The notes beneath the pieces were generated by a model. It was not told the origin of the DNA and did not search any database. It worked only from the letters and a program-made list of their open reading frames with translations. Positions 9,263 to 20,470 of a stretch of DNA of 64,000 nucleotides are shown here, in pieces. Source of the DNA: Diphasiastrum complanatum (Eukaryota > Streptophyta > Lycopodiopsida > Lycopodiales > Lycopodiaceae); the NCBI GenBank assembly GCA_029204225.1, contig CM055098.1, forward strand, positions 55,597,458-55,661,457. The letters run 5' to 3'. The number at the start of each line of letters is the position of its first letter. Position 1 is the stretch's first letter. Made by a program: the position numbers and the translations under genes.

Positions 9263-11640
9263 TTGATGTCTGAAAGCATTTGTGTAGTTTCAGTTGTTGA
9301 TTGTTGTGATAAGAATTGTTGCCAACATGTGGAGAGGAAAAAGATTGAAGATGCTCGACAACAATATTGGGGACAAAACTCGTCTGACAGGGTTACATAT
9401 GTATATGATATGCTTCAAGCCTCACAGAACAAGGAAGGAAAACAAAGAGGTATAACTATGTTATTTTGTGGGGGAACTATATGTGGAAAAGCATGGTACA
9501 CAATACGTGGAATATCAAAGGCTTCATTTCACAGTTACAAAGCTTCCTATGAGCAAGGAACTAGGAAAGCAACACATAGAAACAAAGGAATAATACGACG
9601 AGCATGGGAACACCCACGTGGATATGGCCAAAGCAATTATCCAAGACTATGTGGATAACAGTGCAGAGATTATGCCTCATAGGAGTATAACAACATTTGA
9701 GGGCGATAGGGACAATCAACTCGTTTTGGTAGGAGTTTACAAGCAACAAGATATTTTGCGTGAAGTCAACATCACATTGTCAAGATTAGGATACAAAAGC
9801 ATTTCACACTCTACACTTAGTAGACTCTGGAGAACTGTCTTTAAGCAAGTGTCACTTTGCAAATCTAGCTCATTTTCAAAATGTGACATTTGTACTTCAA
9901 TACAAATGAAGTTGGCATCAACCAAAGTGGTACAAGATCGTGCAAATTTGTTCATGGAAAAGAGAAAACACATGCTTGCACAAATGACATGTCGTAATTT
10001 GTACTATTCTTGGAAGCAAAAAGCTTGTTGTGATCCTAGCAAATATGTGTGCATTATTCATGATAAAATGGATCAAGTAAAGACATGCATACCTCGTCTA
10101 GAGCCCCATCCTAAAAGCCTGAGTCGTGTCATGCAACTTCCAATTTCCTTGACAGGGATGTTAGTCCATGGACATAAAAAGAGTGGATATGGTCATTTTG
10201 CAATGGGATATTGGCCTTCTGATCCAAATTTCATAGTGGGGTCACTTGCAAGATGTTTGAGACATTTGGAGCTTCCAAATGAGGTTGTTAAAGGAGATGT
10301 CAATTTCAAAGAGGTGCCACAACAAGCCATTTTTGGTAGCCTACTATCAAGGGATGCATACAATATTCATCAAAAGTTGCAAAAGAACAAAAACAAAGAT
10401 ATTGGAAATGCTAGTGTACACATGAGTGTAGAAGAATTTTCTTCAGTTGAAAATAGTAATGGAATAACACATGTAGAGGGTTCTTCTCTACTTGAAGTTC
10501 TAGGAACTTCTCCACTACAAGTTGATAATGCAACGATGAATGTGCAATGCCTTAATCAAGCACAAAATGGTATAACCAAGAGTCTTGTTCTTGCAAACAA
10601 CTGTGGTTCTGAAAATAAAAATCGATATTTTTTTGCATTTCTCTCCCTGCTCACAACAAGGGGCATATTTGAGATTGTGCATCTTGGATTCTTGATGGTT
10701 GGCCACACACATGAGGATGTTGATGCAATGTTCAGTAGGCTTTCCAAAAGGCTTCGTTCAAATTGTGTGGTCTCATTTTGCCACTTGATGGATGCCTTTA
10801 TTGAGAGCTCGTGCTTTTCTCCGGTGCCATACTTGATGCAAGAGATACCAAGCTTCAAAAGTTTTATCGAAGGGTAAATATGTGATGGGACAGATGCATT
10901 GGTTGGCCACGAGAAACCTCTACAGTTTCGTTTTTTTGTTAGAGATGGCATTCCTATCATGCAATATATGATGAATCCAACAATGAAGACATGGAAACCA
11001 CAAGAAGGTATACGACTATGGAAGCAAGATCTTGACGGTCATCCTATGCTGCCAAAAGGAGATCCACTTGCAGTACCACTTCTGCAGACTCTCAAAGATC
11101 AAAATACCATCATGGATGTTTTAAATAAGTACCTTGGTTTTTGGAGAAGGTCTATAGAGAGTAAAAATGTCAACCCATCATTCAAAAATTTCATTTCTCC
11201 TATTACTAAATATTGGGATGACATTACAAATGTGCTTGAAAATGTCAGTGTCACCAACAACACACAATTGGTGGATGGTTTTTGGCCAAAAACTAATTGG
11301 ATGCATGATGATATGGAAGAATGACATGGTGTGGAAGCAGAAGATGATGATGATGAACACTACTGCAAACCAGCCAAAGGAAAGCCAAAAGTTTTTTTCA
11401 AGCCTCACATGGATGTACAAAAAGACCAATTTGTGCTAGTGCGACCGAATGAGAACGTCTATCCAATTTGGTTAGGTGATACACTTTCTGATGTTGATCA
11501 AGACAAAGATTCACCAAGTATTAGTCCAATATTGGGCTCCAATAGCTAGAGGTAATATTTCTATTGTAGAAAGGTACAAGGATTGTTGGACAAAGCAATG
11601 GAGAAGCAATTATTATGATCCACAACGTTAGGAGCCAATA
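9263..11640 (+). pseudogene. DUF7869-type transposase-like protein (T1), broken
   Basis: The protein reads: Cys-rich start (CCDKNCCQHVERKKIEDARQ), SRLWRTVF, FSKCDICTSI (CxxC), YVCIIHDKMDQVKT (first acidic motif), LANNCGSENKNRYF (second), VGHTHEDVDAMFSRLSKRL (third), and a C-terminal VLVRPNENVYPIWLG module. This matches the DUF7869 family of RNase H-like transposon proteins in plants and other eukaryotes. In relatives the second motif is LDNC..ENKN; here the Asp is Asn, which should remove catalysis. There is a frameshift near 9610, in-frame TAA at 10875-10877, in-frame TGA at 11322-11324, and another frameshift near 11540 before VQYWAP..YKDCWTKQW. Family call fairly sure; inactive. Confidence -1.
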
Positions 11641-11769
11641 TCAGTGATAGTATGGAGTTGGAGGCCACGTTGACATCCAAATTTGTTCAAGACTATGAAA
11701 ATTCCTTCCAAAGTAATCGAAAGTGCACAAGCAGACTTGGCATTAGTGGGTGACATAGACAATGATGAA

Positions 11770-12800
11770 TAATTTCTCAAAATTTATATGGAATGTACTA
11801 CTTGATTGATAAATAATAGCATTGTAATGTATTTTCAACAATGTGTTTTCTTCATGTAGCTTCAATAATTGGATTCACAAAAATGCAATTATTAGTTAAT
11901 TTAAATTTGAAATTTCAGTTAGTTATTCCTTTGGAAAAAAATAGTTAGTTATTATATTATTAATTATTACAATTTTATATGTCATATTAATATTTAATAT
12001 GTTATTATATATTATAACTAGCGATGTGAGCCCACAAGTTTGCAGGCGGGCAGGGCAGGATTCTGGGCGGATAGGCAAAGGGGAGGGTTAAAAATTTGAA
12101 AAATGAGAATTTTTTTTTTTCAAAACAGGGTTAGGGCTGCCCGTGGGGCAGCGTGACCGCTGTCCGAAAAAAAAACATGAAGGAAAATTTTAAAAAAAAG
12201 AGGTCCCAGGCCCGGACAATGTGAGCAGCCCAGGAACACTATTATTTTAATAGATAATGTGTAATATATTATTATTTGTTTAACTTAGGTTGTTAATAAT
12301 TGTAATGCATAAAAATGAAGATCAAATTTAGAGAAGAAGAAGATTCTGTTTAATCCTATAATCATCTAATGAATGAATAATAAGTTACATATCATGAAGT
12401 AAGATTCACAAATCCAAAGTTCTATTGTCCATTAACAACACTCATACTCTCTTACCACTCAATCAAGTCAATCCCTCAAAAGATTGCACAAGTCTTAGAA
12501 TAAAAATAAAAAAAAAAAGATAAACGACCATCAAAAAACTGTAGTCAAAGAGACTTACAGAAAATAAGAATAGCCTAAAGCAACATAATGGTTATAACTT
12601 ATAATCAATCCAATAAATGAATAATAGCATCAAGAACACTATCAAGGCAACATAATCTAAGATTCACAAATAAGAAGAAATTTAATTCTAACAAAGCATG
12701 ATAAACTAAGATACATAACATTGACGGACGAAGTTCATGCTCTCATATCACTCAATCAAGTCTCAAAATACTGCACAAGTCTCAAAATAACTAAACATGT
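11770..12800. other. A/T-rich spacer, no gene seen
   Basis: No supportable coding region. It contains a G/C-rich patch at about 12030-12230 (GCAGGCGGGCAGGGCAGG and GGGCTGCCCGTGGGGCAGC) and a half copy of the satellite palindrome at 12722-12736 (TTGACGGACGAAGTT). Confidence -1.
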
Positions 12801-13269
12801 CTTCTTCCCTAGTGGCCAATGATAAAGCCTAAAACCAAAAGGCAAGAATAATAAATCCCCATATTAAATGATAGGGGTTAAGTCTCCAAAGAGCAAGAAT
12901 AATAAATCCCCAAATCAAATGTTAGGGGTTAAGTCTCATATGGGCAATAAAAAGAGCCCAAGGACATAAACGAGTGCACCTTCTTGTAATTGAATGCTCA
13001 TCTCAAACCTTGTTACATATTCAGTAAAGAAAGCCCTCATTAAAACCAAGCACACCCTTAGCAAAAGAACCACTAAATTCATAAACTTTCAACAAAAGTA
13101 GATGGTATTGTTATTTTATTTTCAGATTATGTACATGTGTCTCATTAGGTTCTCTTACTTCCATTGGCCTATCTCCAGTTATTGGGTCAACAGACGGCCT
13201 ATCACATTGGTCTATATCCAAAATTAAAGTTGTTTCTCTAATTTTTTTTGTTTTATGAATTTTCCTCTC

Positions 13270-14181
13270 TTAATTTAGCAATCTCAGAGTTGTCTTGTAG
13301 GTGGCGGCGATGTGTAGCCATGGTCTTTGGGTGGGACTTAGGTCTGATAAATGAGGATTTAGAAATATTGTCTGATCTTTTTTTTCTTGGTGAGGGGCAG
13401 ATACAATGGCCTCAACATTTTTAGTGGTGGGATTTGTGACCTGAGCAGTGGTAGAAGCAGGCTTGTGAGGTCTCATAGATACAGATTTAGACCCTGTAAT
13501 GAATATGCCGGAACTTTCTCCTCCGCAATAACAGCTAGCACTAGTTTTAAGCATTGCTTCATGCTTTGAACACAAACAAAATATAGGTTTACCACATTAT
13601 GAGCAAAGAAGTTTATATTATCTATGCTCACAGCATATGACTACTCAATTTTGATAAGAGATCTTTTACTTGCTTGGTGCTAAGAATTTTATAATTAGTT
13701 AAACACTATGCTAAGCATAGAACACTTGTTAATAAACATTATTGAAAACATATTTTATGATTACATACCAAAGTCACAAGAGCTTTATCAAAGTAAGTTT
13801 TGATGGCATCATCTTGGCAGAGTCGAATCTTAATCATAGTCTCGTTCAGAATGAAAATAGAACGAGACTTATCCGTCTCTTTAATCAGGACGTTCACAAA
13901 ACCTTCTTCCTCGTCCTCATCTGGTTGATCAACAAGCAATTTGCCTTGAATATGAAACTGTGAATCCCCCCTGCCAGGCTTCTTTGCTAAATGAATGAAA
14001 AGCTCAGAGAGCTTTGTGTTGTTAACTCCTCTGGTGAAGTAGTACATGAATTTTTTCTTGTCTTTCGACGGTATCTTGAGGTTTGCCTGAGATTTTGAAA
14101 AAAATCCTCGACATTTTGAAGATTAGCACAAAGAGGAGACAATCTGCAAAGAGGAAGGTTCTTTAGTAAAATTTCAAACAT
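13270..14181 (-). pseudogene. Hypothetical gene fragment, probable exons
   Basis: Unrecognised. On the minus strand an A/T-rich TTTTTCAAAATCTCAG acceptor near 14088 opens a frame ANLKIPSKDKKKFMYYFTRG, with LFIHLAKKPGRGDSQFHIQG, VDQPDEDEEEGFVNVLIKET and IRLCQDDAIKTYFDKALVTL. It ends at a canonical donor (CTTTG|GTATGTAAT) near 13770. A further exon-like frame follows at 13575-13270 after a TTTGTTTGTGTTCAAAG acceptor. The acidic and basic composition looks like real coding sequence. It exists only in copy A, so it was either captured in A or lost from B. No full-length gene is visible. Confidence -1.
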
Positions 14182-14411
14182 GACCTTATTAAAAATACTA
14201 AAAACTTAAAAAAGATAAGCAGTTTTTGACTAAAATCTCTAAAAATTACTAATTAAGTAGGCAATTTCTATAAAATTTAATAATAAATTCACATGATTTA
14301 CAAGTATTTGAGACTAAGGAGAAGCACATATTCTTGCAAAAATGTCTCATAATTTTCACTTTTGAAAAGATGAGGCTTGCAACAAGGGAGGAATACGAGT
14401 TCTGACTCTCA

Positions 14412-14774
14412 CCTATGCTCAACATAGGTGAGCCCTCAGGACGAGGAGACATCCTATGCTAAGCATAGGTGGTCGAAGAGGATCCGAGAGACCACCTATG
14501 CTGAGCACAAGTGAGAAGAGTACCGGAGAGGCGACCTATGCTCATCATAGGTCAAATAAGAAGTAAGAACCAAAACATCATGAGGACATGCTATGCTAAG
14601 CATAGGTGAGCGCTCAGTACCCGAACACATCCTATATTGAGCATAGGTGATAGTAGGACACTTAGGCGGCCACCTATGCTAAGCATAGGTCACCTAGGTT
14701 ATAAGAAGTGAAACTCTATTAAAAAAATGAATATTCAGTAGTTGCAATACCTTGTTACCCATGCTAAGCATAGA
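14412..14774. repeat. Array of CCTATGCTNAGCATAGG palindromes
   Basis: Eight copies of a 17-bp palindrome, perfect or with 1-4 mismatches, start at 14412, 14453, 14495, 14535, 14590, 14631, 14673 and about 14759. Spacings are 41, 42, 40, 55, 41, 42 and 86 bp. Spacers are partly related to each other (GAGCCCTCAGGACGAGGAGACAT versus GAGCGCTCAGTACCCGAACACAT), so this is a degenerate tandem repeat of about 41 bp with a conserved palindromic core. Isolated relatives occur at 13703-13718 (ACTATGCTAAGCATAG) and 15340-15354. It is not a CRISPR array: this is eukaryotic DNA, the repeat is short and the spacers are not unique. Confidence -1.
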
Positions 14775-15504
14775 AAGGAGTTCAGAAATGACAGGAATCT
14801 TACCGTGAAGAATGTGTGCACGGGAACATATACAAATAACTATAGAAATCCGTGATTTTGTCGCAGTGAGAGCTCTGGCAGCATGTGTGCTTCTGAATTC
14901 GCAAATGAGATGAGTTATGCCCTAACTAGGGTCCTTAATAATTTTTTTCTGGGACTCCCGCCTCACACCTCACGCCAACCTAGAGTTTGCGCATTTTTTT
15001 TCTAGGACTCCCACCTTAGTCCTCAGGCCTCAGGCCTCACGTCAACCTGGAGTTTGCGCCAGAACCGAGTTATCGCGACTCAACCCTCCTCACACCAACC
15101 TCGGGGGCCTATGTCGTGACCATGCTTGCGCGGTTCAACCAACAGGAGCTGAACCCTAAACCTAATCTAGACCTAATACTAGGTTGACCCTAACTCTAAG
15201 GATGTGCCCATATAGTATTTAAGACATGCTCGTTTGCGATTCCATTTAACCGTTTTCTTTCTAGGCTTGTTGCTTATTTGCATTTAGCTATTTTCCTTGT
15301 TCAAGTCTATTGAGATTCGCATAGCTTTTTATTTGTTCTATGACCAGCATAGGATAATGTTAAGTTTGTAAAGCACATTTACTTTTATGTGTCAACTGTT
15401 TTTTTTGAGTCTATGCTTGGTGTAAGTCTTAGTTAATTTTTTTTTTAAGGTTATGATGTAAACAAGTTCTACCCCCTCCATTCTAGTAGTTGTAACTCAA
15501 TACG

Positions 15505-18319
15505 TTGCAACAAGTGCATCATCTTCATCTAAAATTCCCAATGATAGCTTTTTTTATAAAGCCTTCTCAATATATTTTTGTAAATGATGTGGCATCATCA
15601 TCATTTACCCGTTCATTTTCTGAAATTCCTCATGTAACTACTTTTCAAGAAATGACACATGTAACTCAACTTGTGTCAAATGTTTCGACCTCATCCTCCA
15701 CTTCAGATACAGGCTCTACACAATTAGAACATTGTTCTTTTGAACTGAATCATTGAGTGATGATCAAAAGCTTCAATTCACTCGGTTACTGATTCTAGTA
15801 AATCAATAGATCCATGTAAGTCTGTTGATCCTCGACGTTCCAGCTTTTCACATGTTCATAGGAGACCTTCTCAAAGTGATGTTCGTCGTGTTAAATCTAA
15901 ACGGGCTATATTTACTAAAACTTTAGAGCATTTTGAGGGTCCAAAACATCTTGAGTTTGGAGCCAAAATTCGGAGTCAAGAAATTTCAACACCTTCTCAA
16001 CTAGTTCAAGCACCTACAAGTGTCACAGGTTCAATTTACAGATCAAACTCCAAACAAAAAAAAAATACAAGAGAGACTTGAGATCTTCACCTATTTTAAC
16101 GAATCGTCAAAAACAGTTGATTACAAAATTTGAAATTCGTAAGTTATGGAATATTATTTGTTGCTCATCCTGTTGCTTATAGAAACTCAATATCAAAGAA
16201 ATTGAAGAATTAAGATCAAACTTTTTCTTACGAAGTAAGAATGAAGGGAATTACTATTTATGTGCAATAGTGAGGCCAGACAAAAACTCCTATTCGTATT
16301 TTTTAAATGCTTTGGACGTTTGTCGCAAAGCTTACAAAGCAGTTCATGCAATCAGAAACTCACGGCTTCAACGAATGCATGCATGACTTCAAACATATCC
16401 AATATTACGGGAATCCTTATAGGGTCAAACTGTTTCTCCAGATGCTTTGAATGCAACTACCTGGCTAAAGCATTTCATAGATGTGCATGGAGAGAAATTG
16501 CCTAATTTCTTATTTTCACTTGTCGGATAATTTTACAAAATTAGAGATATTATTGATGTACAAAGAATTTGCCAAAACAAAAAATGTTTCCTATTTGAGT
16601 TACTCATATTTTCTTAGAATTTGAAAAAGAAATTTTCGATTGATAAAGATTTCGAAAAAATCACTAATGACAGTATGCTCCACTTGCGAGTTATTAAAGT
16701 TTTGCAAAACAACTTGCAAAAACCAATGATGAGAAAGGTAAGTATTAATCAGATTTGTCATTGATTTTAATACTTTATGTTTTGAAATAAATTTAAGTTG
16801 CAATCTATTTTAATATCATTATGGTATCTTTATTCTATTAAATATGTTCATTGTATTTTTAGTGGATGCTGCAAAAGCCCTTCAAGTGCACAGAGATCAA
16901 CAAACAGTTGAAAGACAAAAGTTGGCCAAGCATCGAAAGATATGTTTGGAATGTCCACAAAAGGATTTGGGCCTTGTTATTGACTGCATGGATAAGAAGA
17001 AAACAATGCTATCTCATTTTGTCAGAGTGCCCAAAAATTTAAACAAGGCAGATTTATTCAAGTTCATTTTTTTGGAGCACTTGTGTTTAATGGCACTTTG
17101 GAGTCCAATGTCTTTTTTTAATATCCCAACGTTTGAAACAATCCATATTTGACGATCACCATTGTACATAAGATAATTTGCGAATTTGGTGAAAATCTTC
17201 CAAAAATACTTTATTTGCAACTTGACAACACTGCTAGGGAGAATAAAAACCAAACTGCTTTGGCATACTTGTCCATGCTAGTAGAGAATTTTTTTTCAAA
17301 AAAGGAAAAATAGGATTTTTGTTGGTAGGGCATACCCATGATCAAATTGATCAAATGTTTAGTTGCTTTTTTAAGAGGTTGCCATGCAAGAAGGCATTTT
17401 CTTTACCAATGCTTCAAAGCATTGTCGAGGATTCGTATGTGTCAAAGCCAAACGTGTCATTAATTAGACACACATATGATTTTCGTGATTATATTAAGGC
17501 GTCTAATGAGATAGAGCAATGCGTAGCTAATGTTAATGATATTAGCTTCCAGCATCGATTTAAACTCAAATGTAATGAATCAAGCATTATATTATTATGG
17601 AAAAACTATTTTCAAATTCAGTTTCATGGTTGCCTCTTGAAGGAGTTCGATTTTTGCTTAACCTTCCATTGACTCAAATCAAGTTTGTTTTGTTGTCTCC
17701 CTTGAAGTACATGCTAGAAGAACAAAACGCTCAAAGAAAACATTGTGAGATTGATCCACTTGCCTCATTAAATTTTTTGGAATCAAGTATTCAAGTAGCT
17801 TATAAATTTTTTGATGAGTTTGATCAGCATTGGTGGATGGACTTTTTTGAGGAACAAAAAATCAGTTTGCTCAATCTCGAACATGTATCAACAACTGAAG
17901 AATTTCATTGGCCTCATAATTTGGGAATTTCAACTACAATTGTCGAACCTTCAAATCTTCCTCGAGATAATGATTTCTTGCAGCTTGTGCAAGGTGAGGA
18001 CCGTGAAATTTATGTAAGTGTAAAAGCCGCAAAAATGAAATGGCGTGGTGATTTGAATGAAATCCAAATTCAAAGCCTTGTTGCATTTCTATCTTCAGAA
18101 AACAATGGACATCCATTTTGGGGTTTCATTCAAAATAGCAATCAGATAAAAGTACTATGTGTCCATTGGTTGCGCACCACTTCAACGAATGCTTTTTTGG
18201 GAAGGTACGAACTCGAAATGTTGCAAGTAGATCCAAAGGACAAGAGAAAGAGATTGCCAAAAACATCAAACAAGAGTCGACGATTTGAATTTCCAAGATG
18301 TAGATGTTTTGGCATTTAA
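15505..18319 (+). pseudogene. DUF7869-type transposase-like protein (T2), copy A
   Basis: The N-terminal part is Ser/Thr-rich and badly frameshifted. Then come ICCSSCCL and YKAVHAIRNSRLQRM, LQVHRDQQTVERQKLAKHRK, CLECPQKDLGLVIDCMDKKKT (first acidic motif), LQLDNTARENKNQTALAYL (second, Asp kept, 17215-17270), FLLVGHTHDQIDQMF (third, about 17316-17360) and a long intact C-terminal frame 17597-18319. Frame changes lie near 17120, 17297 and 17600 and also occur in the inverted copy. The C-terminal module (HPFWGFIQNSNQIKVLCVHWL) corresponds to YPIWLG in T1. An RNase H-like transposase origin is fairly sure; as read it is not a single open frame. Confidence -1.
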
Positions 18320-18671
18320 TTTTGAGTTAACAATGACCAATCATCTATGAAAGTCAACTAGATCTCTATTGAAAGAACGACTTGGATAATTGAAAAAACC
18401 ATCATCCTCTACTTGTCATCAACAATAATAAGCTTATTTTCAAGGTTTTTTTGTTTTGTATTTCAATTAAATTTCGAGTTTCAAAACTCACTTGTTCTCT
18501 TGAATTATTATTTCAAATTATGATGATTTTATGAAGTTTGCAACACAAAAACTTGTAGTTCTTTATTCAAAATATGCATTTTTTTGTTTTTTTCAAAATA
18601 AAATTTAGAGATTTATTCAAAAAATCCATGATTTTGGCCTAAAACAAGGACCATTAGAAAACACCAAAAAA

Positions 18672-19552
18672 GATACTTTTTTTTAGATCAAAGTCCCAAA
18701 AAAATGTCATCATGTTAAAAGAGGACAGGAGAAGAGAGAAAACCTAGTAGGCAACAAAGAGCAGGAGGCAAGAAACATGAAAAAAAAAAACACAAAAAGA
18801 AAGTAAAGGCAAGAAGCAATGGCACAGAAAATGAAAAGAAACCAACAGTAAGACAGACCAAAAGCACCAACTCAAGAAAGTAAGACCAGCAAAGAACAAG
18901 GCACGAGCACAAAAGCCATCACCACCTAGGCAAACCAAGTCAGTGCAACATACGCAAATGAAAGACAACAACACACCAACAAAGTCAGAAACATAATCTA
19001 AAACCCATACTAGAGTAAACAACGGGAATCCAAACTAGTAACAGGAAACCTAGCATCATAAGTACACATAGAACCCACTCAAAAGGTCTAGAACAAAGGC
19101 CAAAATCACCAACATTAGAGCAACAAAAGGGAAGCCACCTTATTTGATGTCATCGAAGTGAACAAGCCAGTAACACAAGCAAAGCACCTTCTAGGAGCAC
19201 CACAATGAGTCACAGCACCACAGGCACACAAAAAATGAACCAGATTCACACTGACGACGAATGTAGCAGGGCACTCTAAGAAACACCAAAAAAATAGCAA
19301 CCGTAAGCTTGAAAAGCACCAAAGCAACACCATCTCAAGAGAAGGTGCAATCCACACAACGCAAGCCACAAAAGGGGACGCAACAAACAAACAAAGCTAG
19401 CCAACTAGGAAACTGACCGCTGCCCACAGTCATAGAAGCTAGAACCTACAAAGCAGTAGTAGCAAAAGTCATAAAAGTGAAGAGAGAAAGCGCATGGATT
19501 ATAGACTATTATTTGTACGTATATAGTGAGACATAGCTACAATTCGTTCAAT
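18672..19552 (-). other. T/G-rich block with poly(A), possible LINE 3' end (copy A)
   Basis: The minus strand is T/G-rich with two long low-complexity hydrophobic frames (19390-19115 and 19022-18744), and ends GGGACTTTGATC followed by eight A at about 18680-18690. The same block occurs at 51498-52373 on the plus strand in copy B. The frames look like by-products of T-richness (runs of F, L, V, C) and are not called genes. The terminal poly(A) suggests a 5'-truncated non-LTR retrotransposon inserted in T2 before the unit was duplicated. Confidence -1.
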
Positions 19553-19559
19553 GTATTCT

Positions 19560-19759
19560 CTTATAATTGTTTCTCATAGATAATTTTTTGGAACGAATGC
19601 TATTATGAAAATTGTCTCCTCCATCATGTGTCATCATCCAAATGTGTTGTTGATATTCTAACCAAAACCATTGCCAAAGGACTCATTTATGAAGTTGAGA
19701 TTAGCACTTGGTGTTGTAGATAGATGTACACTAGACTTACCAAGCTAGATTTTGAGGAG
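19560..19759 (+). pseudogene. Copia RNase H end, relic
   Basis: Frame-shifted remains of the RNase H C-terminus of a Ty1/copia element: NVLLIF, TKPLPKDSFMKLRLALGVVD, then the polypurine tract TTTGAGGAG immediately before an LTR start TGTTAAAATTGTC at 19760. Too short to place in a lineage. Confidence -1.
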
Positions 19760-20225
19760 TGTTAAAATTGTCAAATTCTAGCTTTGGATTCACGATTTTA
19801 TGTACATAACTTGATCCCACGCATGTGGAGCCTATTCCCTCATGTGGATGTTAGGCCTAGATGCATTGAGTTTGTTTAGATAGGAAAAATCTCGATTTAC
19901 ATATGTGTGAACTAGTGAAAAACTAGTCAAGTTGGAAATTGTCATTTGACAGCGTTTTACTAGTTGATCAAGCACACCCTCGTGAATAATGATGATTTTC
20001 CAAATGTGAGATGTTATTCCCACATGTGTACATATTAGGAAAATATTAGTAGATAATCATAATAGTTGATTGAGCAAGTTCCTAGAAGTTAGGAAAATTA
20101 CCTCAAATCAAGGAAAATCAATGTGAGGCAATGGCATCAATTTAGGAATCAAGGAGTGTAAGACATAACTAAACATTCACCTCTCAGCTTAGTAGTCACT
20201 AGTTATCTGTGAGCTCAAACCTGTA
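19760..20225 (+). mobile_element. Copia LTR fragment
   Basis: Starts with TGTTAAAATT directly after a polypurine tract, as a copia 3' LTR should. It contains CCCACGCATGTGGAGCC and CCCTCATGTGGATG, the CACATGTG-type motifs seen in several LTRs of this window. The right end is uncertain; there is no matching 5' LTR in the window. Confidence -1.
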
Positions 20226-20470
20226 AGGGCCCCGTTATGAGGAGAAGCCATAACTGAGCACGGTTGTTAGTATGGGATCTAATGTGAGACCATGATGGTT
20301 ATGATATGGATGGATTGCATAGCAAGAAGTCCTGAGTGGGTTTCGGGGGGTGGAGCCCCTCGAGAAACAAGGGGTCCGGGGGGCGGTAGCCCCTCGGCGA
20401 GGGTCTGGGAGGCAAAGCCCCCCAATGGCCTCTTCATCATTTGGCCCCCTGACTCCCTGTGCGAAAACAC
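20226..20470. other. G/C-rich LTR-like fragment
   Basis: Contains GGGTGGAGCCCC, GGGGTCCGGGGGGCGGTAGC and GGCAAAGCCCCCC, the kind of imperfect G/C palindrome common in LTRs of Ty3/gypsy (Tat/Athila-like) elements. It abuts the gypsy pol remnant and probably belongs to it. No reading frame is claimed. Confidence -1.

Larger units (their letters stand above)
12804..19552 (+). mobile_element. Transposase unit T2, copy A
   Basis: This segment is repeated in reverse orientation at 51498-56969. Shared blocks, in order: 12804-13150 (CCTAGTGGCCAATGATAAAG to CATTAGGTTCT), 15152-15197 (CCCTAAACCTAATCTAGACC and on), and about 15360-19551. Copy A additionally carries 13150-15152 and about 165 bp near 15198-15362, which B lacks. 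Copy B carries about 0.9 kb that A lacks. On the left the two copies diverge just before CTTCCCTAGTGG. On the right B is cut at 51497/51498 by a copia LTR, so the true right terminus is not defined. I see no clear terminal inverted repeats. It contains the T2 transposase-like gene and a shared T/G-rich block. Confidence -1.

Noticed and set aside
14412-14774. CRISPR array (palindromic repeats with spacers)
   Set aside because: Eukaryotic context, 17-bp repeat, related spacers, no cas genes. A degenerate 41-bp tandem repeat explains it.
18744-19390. Membrane protein genes (multi-helix hydrophobic frames), also at 51589-52341
   Set aside because: Hydrophobicity follows from T-rich sequence; no conserved motif, and the frames lie antisense in a T2 unit in both copies.
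12804-19552. T2 unit as a Helitron
   Set aside because: No Rep/helicase, and neither end shows the expected TC start or CTRR end with a hairpin; the protein is DUF7869-like instead.
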